From an uncultured Eubacteriaceae bacterium (GTDB taxonomy: Bacteria > Bacillota > Clostridia > Eubacteriales > UBA1433), in assembly GCA_937880125.1 (NCBI GenBank), contig CALFLU010000067.1, forward strand, positions 1 through 7,823: a DNA stretch of 7,823 bases, in the 5' to 3' direction. Positions 1 through 5,961 of the stretch are shown piece by piece. The notes under the pieces were generated by a model that had not been told where the DNA came from, did not search any database, and worked only from the letters and a program-made list of their open reading frames with translations. Position 1 is the first letter of the stretch. Every line of letters begins with the position of its first letter. Position numbers and translations under genes: made by a program.

Positions 1-109
1 TTTCCGGACTACTTTTACAATATGGATGCCCTATCAACAAAAAGATTTGGAGTCCATAAAAACCTGCCAAGTCCTATTCCACGACATTTTCGCAACATTT
101 TTTAAACAG

Positions 110-138
110 TTTCAAAAAGCTGAATTTTATACTATAAT
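110..138 (+). promoter_or_regulatory. Putative sigma-A promoter of the zinc-ribbon membrane protein gene
   Basis: A perfect -10 box TATAAT lies at 133-138. At 17-base spacing the matching -35 is TTTCAA at 110-115, only 3 of 6 bases of TTGACA. Transcription would start near 145, giving a leader of about 30 bases before the ATG at 177. The -10 is convincing and the -35 is weak, so an activator or AT-rich upstream sequence may help. No operator-like inverted repeat is seen around it. Confidence 0.6.
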
Positions 139-164
139 ATAGAAAAGCATATTAATATAATGGT

Positions 165-170
165 AAGGTG
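165..170 (+). promoter_or_regulatory. Ribosome binding site that decides the start at 177
   Basis: AAGGTG at 165-170 lies six bases before ATG 177, good Shine-Dalgarno spacing. The in-frame GTG at 168-170, which would add three residues, is itself part of this site and has no site of its own. The ATG at 177 is therefore the better start, and it places the first zinc-ribbon cysteine at residue 3, as is usual in this class. Confidence 0.7.
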
Positions 171-176
171 TATCCT

Positions 177-1661
177 ATGAAATGTTTGTTTTGTCAGAGA
201 GATATTGAACCCTCAATGAAGTATTGCCCGCATTGCGGGAAGTCTGTGGTTGAGCCCTCTGCAGCCGACGTGCAAAAGAATGCCTCTGTTTCAGGCGCAC
301 AAAACGCCGCAGACGCCTCCCTTGCACAAACCGTTGTCTTCGGCTCACAAATGCCTGCCGATATGCAGGCAACGCCTCCCGAACAACCTGCTGCTGCACC
401 TGTAGAGTCTGGTCAAACGGCTTTTCCGCCCATATTTAATCCCGCTACGGCAGAAGAAGTCGTCAGCAACAACGCTGCCCCTGCAGCCGCTGCCGCCTCT
501 GTGCCCCCTGCCACACCGCAGGTTGCGCAACCGACCATGGCCCCCGCGTCCCCTCAAAACACTCCGCCTGTTTCGCCACCGGAGGATCCTTTTGCCGCCG
601 TTTTGGCTGCCGATAAAACCCTTCAGCGAAGCGGCGCGGCCAATGCCGAAGCCGATGCCATCAACAACGTATTGCATTATGAAAATCCCTCTCAACCGCT
701 TCAACCGCAGCCGGCGCAATTTTCGCCGCCTCCCTCTTCGCCGCCACCGCCTCCCATAGGCCGTGGGCCGCAAGAGATTCCCGAAAAAAAGAATGGCGGT
801 TCGCGTAAAACCATCATTATTGTTTCTGTTATTGCAGCAACACTGCTCATTACCGCACTGGTCTATTTCCTTTTCTTCCATTCAAAAATCAGCGTGACGC
901 AAACCACCAAAACCATTGAGGCAGGCACCGATGTGGACATGCTGACCCTTATCGAGGTCAAAGATCGTGAAAACTATGATATTACCGTCAAGTCCAACGA
1001 TGTGAATTTAAAACAGTTGGGCGAATATAAAGTCGTCTACACCATCTCGCCGAAAAAGAACCAAAACGAAAAAGACTTTGAGTTTCTTTTTACTGTGCAA
1101 GATACCACTCCGCCTCAAATCAACGTGCAAGATACCATTGCCGTGCTAAAGGACCAGCCGCTGAGTTTGATGGATCAGGTAACCATTACCGATAACTTGG
1201 ACGGCACCATTGATCCTTCCGCCATTATCATGGAAGGCAGCCCCAATACCGCAACTGTCGGCACCTACCCCGTGACTCTATCGGTTACCGATAAATCCGG
1301 CAACAAAGCCACCAAGGAAATCAGCATTCTCGTCGAAGACAAAAGCAACCCGGTTACTTTTATCAATCAAATCAAATATACCTGGGAATTTATCAGCGAT
1401 CCCCAACAAGTGTTGGTTATCAAAGAAGAAGACAACAAATACCTGATGTTTGTCGGCTATAAAGAAAGCGAAGGCTATGGCGGTCAGCTCGTACTCAACA
1501 ACATTGCGCCCGACAACAGTACTGCCACAGCAACATGGTACTTTGATGACGAAGGCACGGAAACACCCCTTGAAGTTAAATTCGATTTGGGCATAAGCGG
1601 GGACGGAAAAATGAAAGTGAATTATGGTCAAGGCTGGGAAGAAGTCAAAATTTATAATTAA
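177..1661 (+). CDS. Membrane-anchored protein with N-terminal zinc ribbon and extracellular Ig-like domains
   Basis: The protein has 494 residues if it starts at ATG 177. Residues 3-20 form a zinc ribbon, C3-x2-C6-x10-C17-x2-C20. Residues about 25-205 are a low-complexity Ala/Pro/Gln linker with proline runs at 184-186 and 189-193. A basic stretch (KK, then SRK) precedes one hydrophobic segment at about 212-234, predicting a cytoplasmic ribbon and an outside C-terminus. After the membrane come two beta-rich Ig-like units: about 238-309, then about 310-388. The second opens with DTTPP and carries VTDKSGNKAT, typical of bacterial Ig-like (DUF5011/HYR-type) domains. The last 100 residues or so are beta-rich and I do not recognise them. 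The architecture is common in Firmicutes surface proteins of unknown role. A scaffold or sensing role at the envelope is only inference. The gene is monocistronic and convergent with groEL. Confidence 0.85.
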   Translation: MKCLFCQRDIEPSMKYCPHCGKSVVEPSAADVQKNASVSGAQNAADASLAQTVVFGSQMPADMQATPPEQPAAAPVESGQTAFPPIFNPATAEEVVSNNAAPAAAAASVPPATPQVAQPTMAPASPQNTPPVSPPEDPFAAVLAADKTLQRSGAANAEADAINNVLHYENPSQPLQPQPAQFSPPPSSPPPPPIGRGPQEIPEKKNGGSRKTIIIVSVIAATLLITALVYFLFFHSKISVTQTTKTIEAGTDVDMLTLIEVKDRENYDITVKSNDVNLKQLGEYKVVYTISPKKNQNEKDFEFLFTVQDTTPPQINVQDTIAVLKDQPLSLMDQVTITDNLDGTIDPSAIIMEGSPNTATVGTYPVTLSVTDKSGNKATKEISILVEDKSNPVTFINQIKYTWEFISDPQQVLVIKEEDNKYLMFVGYKESEGYGGQLVLNNIAPDNSTATATWYFDDEGTETPLEVKFDLGISGDGKMKVNYGQGWEEVKIYN

Positions 1662-1680
1662 GCGCCAAGTCGATAATGAA

Positions 1681-1720
1681 ACAATAAAAAAACCCGATAT
1701 CTATCGGGTTTTTTTATTGT
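1681..1720. terminator. Bidirectional intrinsic terminator shared by the zinc-ribbon gene and groESL
   Basis: This is a perfect inverted repeat with 19-base arms at 1681-1699 and 1702-1720 around a 2-base centre. The core is CCCGATA/TATCGGG flanked by an A-run on the left and a T-run on the right, so either strand gives a hairpin followed by U's. It starts 19 bases after the + strand stop codon and ends 7 bases before the groEL stop codon, exactly between two convergent genes. The innermost pairs must open to form a loop. Confidence 0.92.
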
Positions 1721-1727
1721 CGACTGC

Positions 1728-3353
1728 TTACATCATCGGCATTCCGCCGCCGCCCATGGGAGGCATTGCCGGTGTTTCTTCTTTGATGTCTGCTACGGCT
1801 GCTTCCGTTGTAAGAAGCATTGCCGCTGCACTCGCCGCGTTTTGCAGTGCGCTTCGTGTTACTTTGGTTGGGTCAATGATGCCGGAGTCAAACATGTCTA
1901 CATAGGTAAATGTGTTGGCATCAAAACCTTTGCCCTTTTGTTCATTTTTCAATTTTTCAATGACGACAGATCCTTCGATGCCTGCATTGATTGCAATCTG
2001 GCGCAAGGGCTCTTCAATCGCGCGTCTGATGATTGAAGCACCTGTTTTTTCGTCGCCTTCCAACGTGTCAAGCAACTCTTCCAATGTGTCAATAGCGCCG
2101 ATATATGCGCTGCCGCCGCCGGCTATTACGCCTTCTTCAACAGCTGCTCTTGTGGCATTGAGTGCGTCTTCGATTCTATATTTCTTTTCTTTGAGTTCAG
2201 TTTCTGTTGCTGCACCTACATTGATTACGGCAACACCACCGGACAATTTTGCCAAGCGTTCCTGCAATTTTTCTTTGTCATAATCGCTTGTGCTGATTTC
2301 GATTTCGTTTTTGATTTGTTTGATACGGTCTTCAACCGCCTCTTTTTCGCCTGCACCTTCCACGATGATGGTGCTGTCTTTCGTGATTCTGATTTGTCGT
2401 GCTTTGCCCAATTCAGCCAGTCCTGTGTTTTTCAACTCCAAGCCCATCTCTTCGCTGATAACCGTTGCCCCTGTCAGTGTTGCAATATCTTTGAGCATTT
2501 CTTTTCGTCGATCGCCAAATCCCGGTGCTTTGACGGCTACACAGTTAAATACGCCTCTGAGTTTGTTGAGGATTAATGTTGCCAATGCTTCATTTTCCAC
2601 ATCTTCGGCAATAATTAAAAGTTTTCCGCCGTTTTGCATAACCACTTCCAACACCGGCAAAATTTCTTGGATATTGGAGATTTTTTTATCGGTCAACAAC
2701 AAAAATGTATCTTCGTATACGGCTACCATTTTATCGGTATCGGTTACCATATACGGCGAAAGGTATCCTCTGTCAAATTCCATTCCTTCGGTAAATTCAA
2801 GCTCGATACCTACTGTTTTTCCTTCTTCAACGGTGATAACACCGTCATTGCCCACTTTTTCCATGGCGTCCGCAATCAATTTGCCGATTTCTTCATCACC
2901 TGCGGAAATGGAAGCTACCTGTGTGATGAACAATTTGTCTTCAACCTTTTGGCTGACACTTTGCAAATATGTCACAACGGTATTTACCGCTTTTTCAATT
3001 CCTTTTTTTACAACCATCGGGTTTGCACCCGCAGCAATATTTTTCAATCCTTCACGAATAATGGATTGTGCAAGCAACGTAGCTGTTGTGGTTCCGTCCC
3101 CTGCAACGTCGTTTGTTTTTGTTGCAACTTCTTTAACGAGTTGTGCGCCCATGTTTTCATAAGCGTCTTCCAATTCAATTTCTTTTGCAATGGTAACACC
3201 GTCATTTGTGATAATGGGTGAGCCGAAGCTTCTGCCCAAAACTACGTTTCTGCCTCGTGGTCCCAATGTGATTTTCACGGTGTCCGCAAGCTTATTGACA
3301 CCTGTCTCCAGTGATTTTCTGGCTTCTTCAGAAAATTTAATATCTTTTGCCAT
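1728..3353 (-). CDS. groEL: Chaperonin GroEL (60 kDa, Hsp60)
   Basis: The protein is a full-length 541-residue group I chaperonin subunit, which forms the ATP-driven double-ring folding chamber in the cytosol with GroES as lid. Visible marks are the nucleotide-site motifs GPRGRNV (31-37) and ITNDGVTIAK (48-57, with D51), GDGTTT (85-90, with D86), and IEDALNATRAAVEEG (394-408), whose D396 corresponds to the ATPase aspartate (D398) of E. coli GroEL. AGGG follows at 411-414. The C-terminus is the usual flexible Gly/Met tail, GGGGMPMM. An AAAGGAG site sits 8 bases before the ATG at 3353. The gene starts 17 bases after groES ends and is co-transcribed with it under HrcA/CIRCE control. No residue out of line with the family was noticed. 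Confidence 0.99.
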   Translation of the reverse strand: MAKDIKFSEEARKSLETGVNKLADTVKITLGPRGRNVVLGRSFGSPIITNDGVTIAKEIELEDAYENMGAQLVKEVATKTNDVAGDGTTTATLLAQSIIREGLKNIAAGANPMVVKKGIEKAVNTVVTYLQSVSQKVEDKLFITQVASISAGDEEIGKLIADAMEKVGNDGVITVEEGKTVGIELEFTEGMEFDRGYLSPYMVTDTDKMVAVYEDTFLLLTDKKISNIQEILPVLEVVMQNGGKLLIIAEDVENEALATLILNKLRGVFNCVAVKAPGFGDRRKEMLKDIATLTGATVISEEMGLELKNTGLAELGKARQIRITKDSTIIVEGAGEKEAVEDRIKQIKNEIEISTSDYDKEKLQERLAKLSGGVAVINVGAATETELKEKKYRIEDALNATRAAVEEGVIAGGGSAYIGAIDTLEELLDTLEGDEKTGASIIRRAIEEPLRQIAINAGIEGSVVIEKLKNEQKGKGFDANTFTYVDMFDSGIIDPTKVTRSALQNAASAAAMLLTTEAAVADIKEETPAMPPMGGGGMPMM

Positions 3354-3370
3354 CGTTTTTTCTCCTTTAC

Positions 3371-3658
3371 CTACTCTGTAATAATTGCCAAGATATCATT
3401 TTGTTTTACAATCAGATATTCTTCGCCGTCCAATTTAATTTCCATTCCCGAATATTTTGAATAGATGACTCTGTCGCCTACCGATACATCCAAGGGCACT
3501 TTTTTGCCGTCTACAATTTCTCCGCTGCCAACAGCAATAACCACCGCCTCCTGGGGTTTTTCTTTTGCGCTATCGGGAAGTACGATACCGCTCTTTGTGG
3601 TTTCTTCTTTTTCTTTGACTTTCAAGATGACTCTGTCCGATAATGGTTTAAGATTCAC
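3371..3658 (-). CDS. groES: Co-chaperonin GroES (10 kDa, Hsp10)
   Basis: The protein has 95 residues, normal for the family, and forms the heptameric lid of the GroEL chamber. It opens with MNLKPLSDRVILK, has the mobile loop that contacts GroEL at about 19-31 (TKSGIVLP), the roof hairpin around 44-56, and the conserved end YLIVKQNDILAII. The start codon is GTG (3656-3658). It is backed by AGGAGG at 8-base spacing and by the family N-terminus, and no better ATG exists upstream in frame. It is the first gene of the groES-groEL operon, reading from a promoter at 3732-3760 through the CIRCE operator. Confidence 0.98.
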   Translation of the reverse strand: MNLKPLSDRVILKVKEKEETTKSGIVLPDSAKEKPQEAVVIAVGSGEIVDGKKVPLDVSVGDRVIYSKYSGMEIKLDGEEYLIVKQNDILAIITE

Positions 3659-3666
3659 AACACTTT

Positions 3667-3672
3667 CCTCCT
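3667..3672 (-). promoter_or_regulatory. Full AGGAGG ribosome binding site for the GTG start of groES
   Basis: On the minus strand AGGAGG is followed by eight bases and then GTG. The perfect site fixes the start on a non-ATG codon. Confidence 0.85.
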
Positions 3673-3700
3673 AATATTGAAAATAACATTAAACATTTTA

Positions 3701-3727
3701 TTAGCACTCTTTATAATCGAGTGCTAA
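3701..3727 (-). promoter_or_regulatory. CIRCE operator (HrcA binding site) of groESL
   Basis: The inverted repeat TTAGCACTC (3701-3709), nine bases, GAGTGCTAA (3719-3727) matches the CIRCE consensus in both arms without a mismatch. It covers the predicted transcription start of groES-groEL (about 3725). The HrcA repressor would block initiation there and release it on heat shock or when GroEL is occupied with substrate. hrcA itself is not in the window. Confidence 0.97.
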
Positions 3728-3731
3728 TAAT

Positions 3732-3760
3732 ATTTTATCCAAGCATCCGGTTATTATCAA
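3732..3760 (-). promoter_or_regulatory. Sigma-A promoter of groES-groEL
   Basis: On the minus strand TTGATA (3755-3760), 17 bases, TAAAAT (3732-3737) gives 5 of 6 matches in both boxes at ideal spacing. Upstream of the -35 the strand is A-rich, as in an UP element. The CIRCE operator begins five bases downstream of the -10. Confidence 0.9.
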
Positions 3761-3862
3761 CTTTTATTTTTCGCCTTTTTCGCATTATTTTAAGCAATTT
3801 TTCATAAAATTTTAACTTTTTATGAGTTTTCCTTCATTTTTCTTTGTTTTTCTCTGTTTATC

Positions 3863-4717
3863 TTATTTTTTAATTTTGTTGTAGTTTTCGCGCATAAAAT
3901 AAAAAATATACTGCTGTGCATATCCGCTGTAAGCACCCCATCTTTCCTGCGCAAATCGACTATATGCTGTCATATCTTCGAATCGAACATGATACAAAAC
4001 TTCAAACGCCTTTTTCATCCAAGTATCCACAGGGCAGGCCAAGACTTTACCGAATCCGAAAAGGAGTATGCAATCTGCCACCTTTTGTCCTACGCCGTAA
4101 ATTTTTTGCAATTCCTCACTGCCTCTTTCATAGGACATATCAAAAATATCTTCCAACACCACATGTCCCATATCAATTTGCCGCGCCGCATCTGCCACCC
4201 CTTTGGCGCGAAAGCCGCATTTTGTTTGCCGAATATGGTCTTCATCTGCAGCGACAAGCTCTGCTGCCGTCGGAAAGGTATACGCATCGTGATGATGCCC
4301 GATTTTCCTACCGAATTGCTCGCACAAGCACTCAATGGTTTTTTGTGTGGATGCAATGTTTTTTTGTACAGACAAAATAAAACTGATCAATGTTTCCCAG
4401 GGATCTTGCTTCAAAATGCGCATCCCCCTGCCAAAGTCCACCGCCTCGTGCAAAACAACATCCATCTCTTTGAGGTTATGTTCTATGGCAACATAATCTC
4501 GCTCTAGATCAAAATAGCGTATAAAAAAATCACGTTCGTTTTGTGAAGCGCCATGCAGGCGCAGTGTATTTTCATCCACCATTTGCGCTTCATAGACTTT
4601 TTCACCTACAACGCCCGCAAATTTTCCCTCTCTCATGTCATGCCAGCGAAAGCATTGCCCGTTTAAAAAGGTATGATACAAATTCATACCTTTTGCCTCT
4701 AAATCAATATAGGTCAT
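3863..4717 (-). CDS. ogg: 8-oxoguanine DNA glycosylase/AP lyase, Ogg1-like (HhH-GPD family)
   Basis: The protein has 284 residues from ATG 4717. Starts further upstream, up to 4831, would only read through tdk in another frame. An OGG N-terminal domain (about 1-95) carries GQCFRW (20-25), matching GQSFRW of human OGG1. The HhH-GPD domain follows: ISFILSVQKNI (111-121), GFRAKG (168-173), the helix-hairpin-helix LQKIYGVGQKVADC (203-216) and PVDTW (229-233). By alignment K212 is the Schiff-base lysine (K249 in human OGG1) and D231 the catalytic aspartate (D268). It should excise oxidised guanine and cut the abasic strand. Odd points: SVQKNI replaces the usual Asn-rich SSNNNI segment. The start overlaps the last 14 bases of tdk, and the ribosome site is weak (GGAG 13 bases away), which suggests translational coupling. 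Substrate preference is not proven by sequence. Confidence 0.92.
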   Translation of the reverse strand: MTYIDLEAKGMNLYHTFLNGQCFRWHDMREGKFAGVVGEKVYEAQMVDENTLRLHGASQNERDFFIRYFDLERDYVAIEHNLKEMDVVLHEAVDFGRGMRILKQDPWETLISFILSVQKNIASTQKTIECLCEQFGRKIGHHHDAYTFPTAAELVAADEDHIRQTKCGFRAKGVADAARQIDMGHVVLEDIFDMSYERGSEELQKIYGVGQKVADCILLFGFGKVLACPVDTWMKKAFEVLYHVRFEDMTAYSRFAQERWGAYSGYAQQYIFYFMRENYNKIKK

Positions 4718-5300
4718 CGTCTTTGTCTCTCTCCAAATTTGGATTGCCATAACACTTTCTGCATACGGGAATATAGTTTTCATCTCCGCCGGTGTAGATT
4801 TGTTCTCCCACATACACCGCTTTGCCGTCAATGATGCGCAGCACCATCGTAGCCTTTTTATTGCAAAACCAGCATATGGTTTTTATTTCTTCGATTTTGT
4901 CCGCATACAACAAAAGCGCTTTGCTGCCCTCAAAGAGTTCATTACGAAAATCATTTTTAAGCCCATAGACAATCACGGGTATATCCATATAATCGACAAT
5001 TTGTGTTAAATCCAGCACTTGTGCTTGAGTCAAAAAATGTCCCTCATCAATGAGGACACAATATAACTTTTTTTCATATGATTGAATAATTTCTCTGATT
5101 TTTGTGTCCCTGTCAAAAGTCAGCGCTTCTTTCGTAAGTCCGATTTTGCTCTTTACCTTACCGATTTGCGTATGTTCTTCCTCGCGCGGCACAAAAATCA
5201 GCACCTCTTTTCCCTGTTCCTCATAGTTGTGCGCTATTTTGATAATTTCAATGGATTTTCCTGCATTGGTGCTGGAATATCGAAAATACAATTGTGCCAT
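4704..5300 (-). CDS. tdk: Thymidine kinase, type II
   Basis: The cytosolic salvage enzyme phosphorylates thymidine with ATP to dTMP. At 198 residues the length is normal. MAQLYFRYSSTNAGKS (1-16) holds the P-loop (SSTNAGKS, 9-16) in the E. coli Tdk style. The KVKSKIGL segment (48-55) also matches that enzyme. LIDEGHF (83-89) is the Walker B/catalytic segment with D85 and E86. YGLKNDFRNELFEGS (112-126) is conserved, and GGDENYIPVC (171-180) forms the thymidine-binding lasso. Zinc ligands are C143-x2-C146 and C180-x2-C183. H88 stands where DEAQF/DECQF enzymes have Gln. The gene starts 8 bases after the ANTAR regulator gene ends and overlaps ogg at its own end, so the three are probably one mRNA. 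Confidence 0.97.
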   Translation of the reverse strand: MAQLYFRYSSTNAGKSIEIIKIAHNYEEQGKEVLIFVPREEEHTQIGKVKSKIGLTKEALTFDRDTKIREIIQSYEKKLYCVLIDEGHFLTQAQVLDLTQIVDYMDIPVIVYGLKNDFRNELFEGSKALLLYADKIEEIKTICWFCNKKATMVLRIIDGKAVYVGEQIYTGGDENYIPVCRKCYGNPNLERDKDDDLY

Positions 5301-5305
5301 TTTTT

Positions 5306-5311
5306 CTCCTA
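5306..5311 (-). promoter_or_regulatory. tdk ribosome binding site overlapping the upstream stop codon
   Basis: On the minus strand these six bases read TAGGAG. TAG (5309-5311) is the stop codon of the ANTAR gene, and AGGAG is the Shine-Dalgarno site five bases before the tdk ATG (5298-5300). Ribosomes ending on the regulator would sit on the tdk start, a typical arrangement for translational coupling. Confidence 0.75.
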
Positions 5312-5887
5312 TCGATGTTTTTGTTCGTCATTTTCAACGATGCTTTTTGCAATTGTCTCTAAAGAAATACTTTTGCGCATGCTCATCTGGGTAAGAATCG
5401 TATGTGCTTTATCTAAGGATATATTCCTTTGCTGCGCCACAATCTCTTTTGCTTTTTCAATCAAGGTACGCCTCTTCAGCTTATATTTTAAATCTTCCAT
5501 CTCCCGCTGCATTTTTCGAATGCGGCGACTGTTTACCAAAGCCCCCAAAAGCAACTGTTCTATTTCGTATCTGTCCCAGGGCAGAGAAAAATATCCGAAG
5601 ATCAATTCTTTTTTAATCCATTCCCCCAAATCACTGTGGCGCTCAGAGAACACAACCACCTCCGCAGAGGCTTGACTGCCGGCGATGCTGCCCAACAAAT
5701 CCGCAAACTGCATGTGGTTTCCTTCTTCGTCGAGAATGACAATTTCAATATCACGACTTTTGACGGTGCGCAACAGACTTGCCGTGTCAAAAAAATGCAG
5801 CACTTGCAGGCCATGTTTTTTTAACAAGGCATCCACGATTTTTCTGCCGCCTTCATCTGCCATGCATACAACCGCCGTATTTGCCAT
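5309..5887 (-). CDS. ANTAR-domain RNA-binding regulator with degenerate receiver domain
   Basis: The protein has 192 residues in two parts. Residues 1 to about 115 look like a CheY-type receiver fold: a D11-E12 acidic pair after strand 1, candidate phospho-acceptor D53 in VILDEEG, and S81 after strand 4. The Lys of the usual Lys-Pro pair is missing, however (SLPW, 101-104), so phosphorylation is doubtful. A charged helix (about 118-140) leads into an ANTAR domain at about 131-187, recognised from RRTLIEKAKEIV, the spaced A and L of DKAHTILTQMSM and the final LETIAKSIV. ANTAR proteins of the AmiR/NasR/EutV kind bind paired hairpins in nascent RNA and prevent termination. A GAGGAG-type site precedes the ATG. 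No kinase or sensor is nearby. Its target is unknown, but tdk and ogg directly downstream are natural candidates. Confidence 0.88.
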   Translation of the reverse strand: MANTAVVCMADEGGRKIVDALLKKHGLQVLHFFDTASLLRTVKSRDIEIVILDEEGNHMQFADLLGSIAGSQASAEVVVFSERHSDLGEWIKKELIFGYFSLPWDRYEIEQLLLGALVNSRRIRKMQREMEDLKYKLKRRTLIEKAKEIVAQQRNISLDKAHTILTQMSMRKSISLETIAKSIVENDEQKHR

Positions 5888-5911
5888 CGTTTCTCCTCAC
5901 TGAATATTTAA

Positions 5912-5941
5912 ATGAAAATCTGTTTCATACCCTTCTGTCAA
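5912..5941 (-). promoter_or_regulatory. Possible promoter of the ANTAR-tdk-ogg unit
   Basis: In the 74-base gap after the MFS gene the minus strand has a consensus -35, TTGACA (5936-5941), then 18 bases and TTTCAT (5912-5917), 4 of 6 matches to TATAAT. The -10 is weak and overlaps a small AT-rich inverted repeat (ATGAAA at 5912-5917, TTTCAT at 5923-5928). If active, it would let the three genes be expressed apart from the transporter. Confidence 0.4.
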
Positions 5942-5961
5942 ACGCCGCAAAAGCGCTTTTT

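Noticed and set aside
1..142. Two + strand frames open at the left edge (ending at 105 and at 142) and a short minus-strand frame
   Set aside because: All are under 50 codons, none shows a recognisable motif, and the one ending at 142 runs through the -10 box. One could be the tail of an upstream gene, but I cannot support it.
345..881. Minus-strand frame of 178 codons inside the zinc-ribbon gene
   Set aside because: The Arg/Gly-rich product is the antisense reading of the Ala/Pro linker and has no start signals.
2290..3162. Long + strand open frame of 290 codons opposite groEL, plus several shorter ones
   Set aside because: It lies wholly antisense to a certain groEL gene, has low-complexity Ser/Phe/Ile-rich content and no ribosome site; it is a shadow of groEL codon use.
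3802..3825. Hairpin TCATAAA/TTTATGA as a possible ogg terminator
   Set aside because: The stem is almost all A/T and is followed on the minus strand by A's, not U's; the U-rich side is on the strand with no gene.
4718..4831. Upstream extension of ogg by 38 residues
   Set aside because: It overlaps tdk in another frame, the extra residues match no glycosylase N-terminus, and the family-like sequence begins just after ATG 4717.
5912..5961. Small inverted repeats (ATGAAA/TTTCAT and AAAAGCGCTTTT) in the MFS-ANTAR gap as a terminator or an ANTAR target
   Set aside because: The stems are too short or have no loop, there is no U-tract, and I do not see the paired six-base-loop hairpins expected of an ANTAR site.
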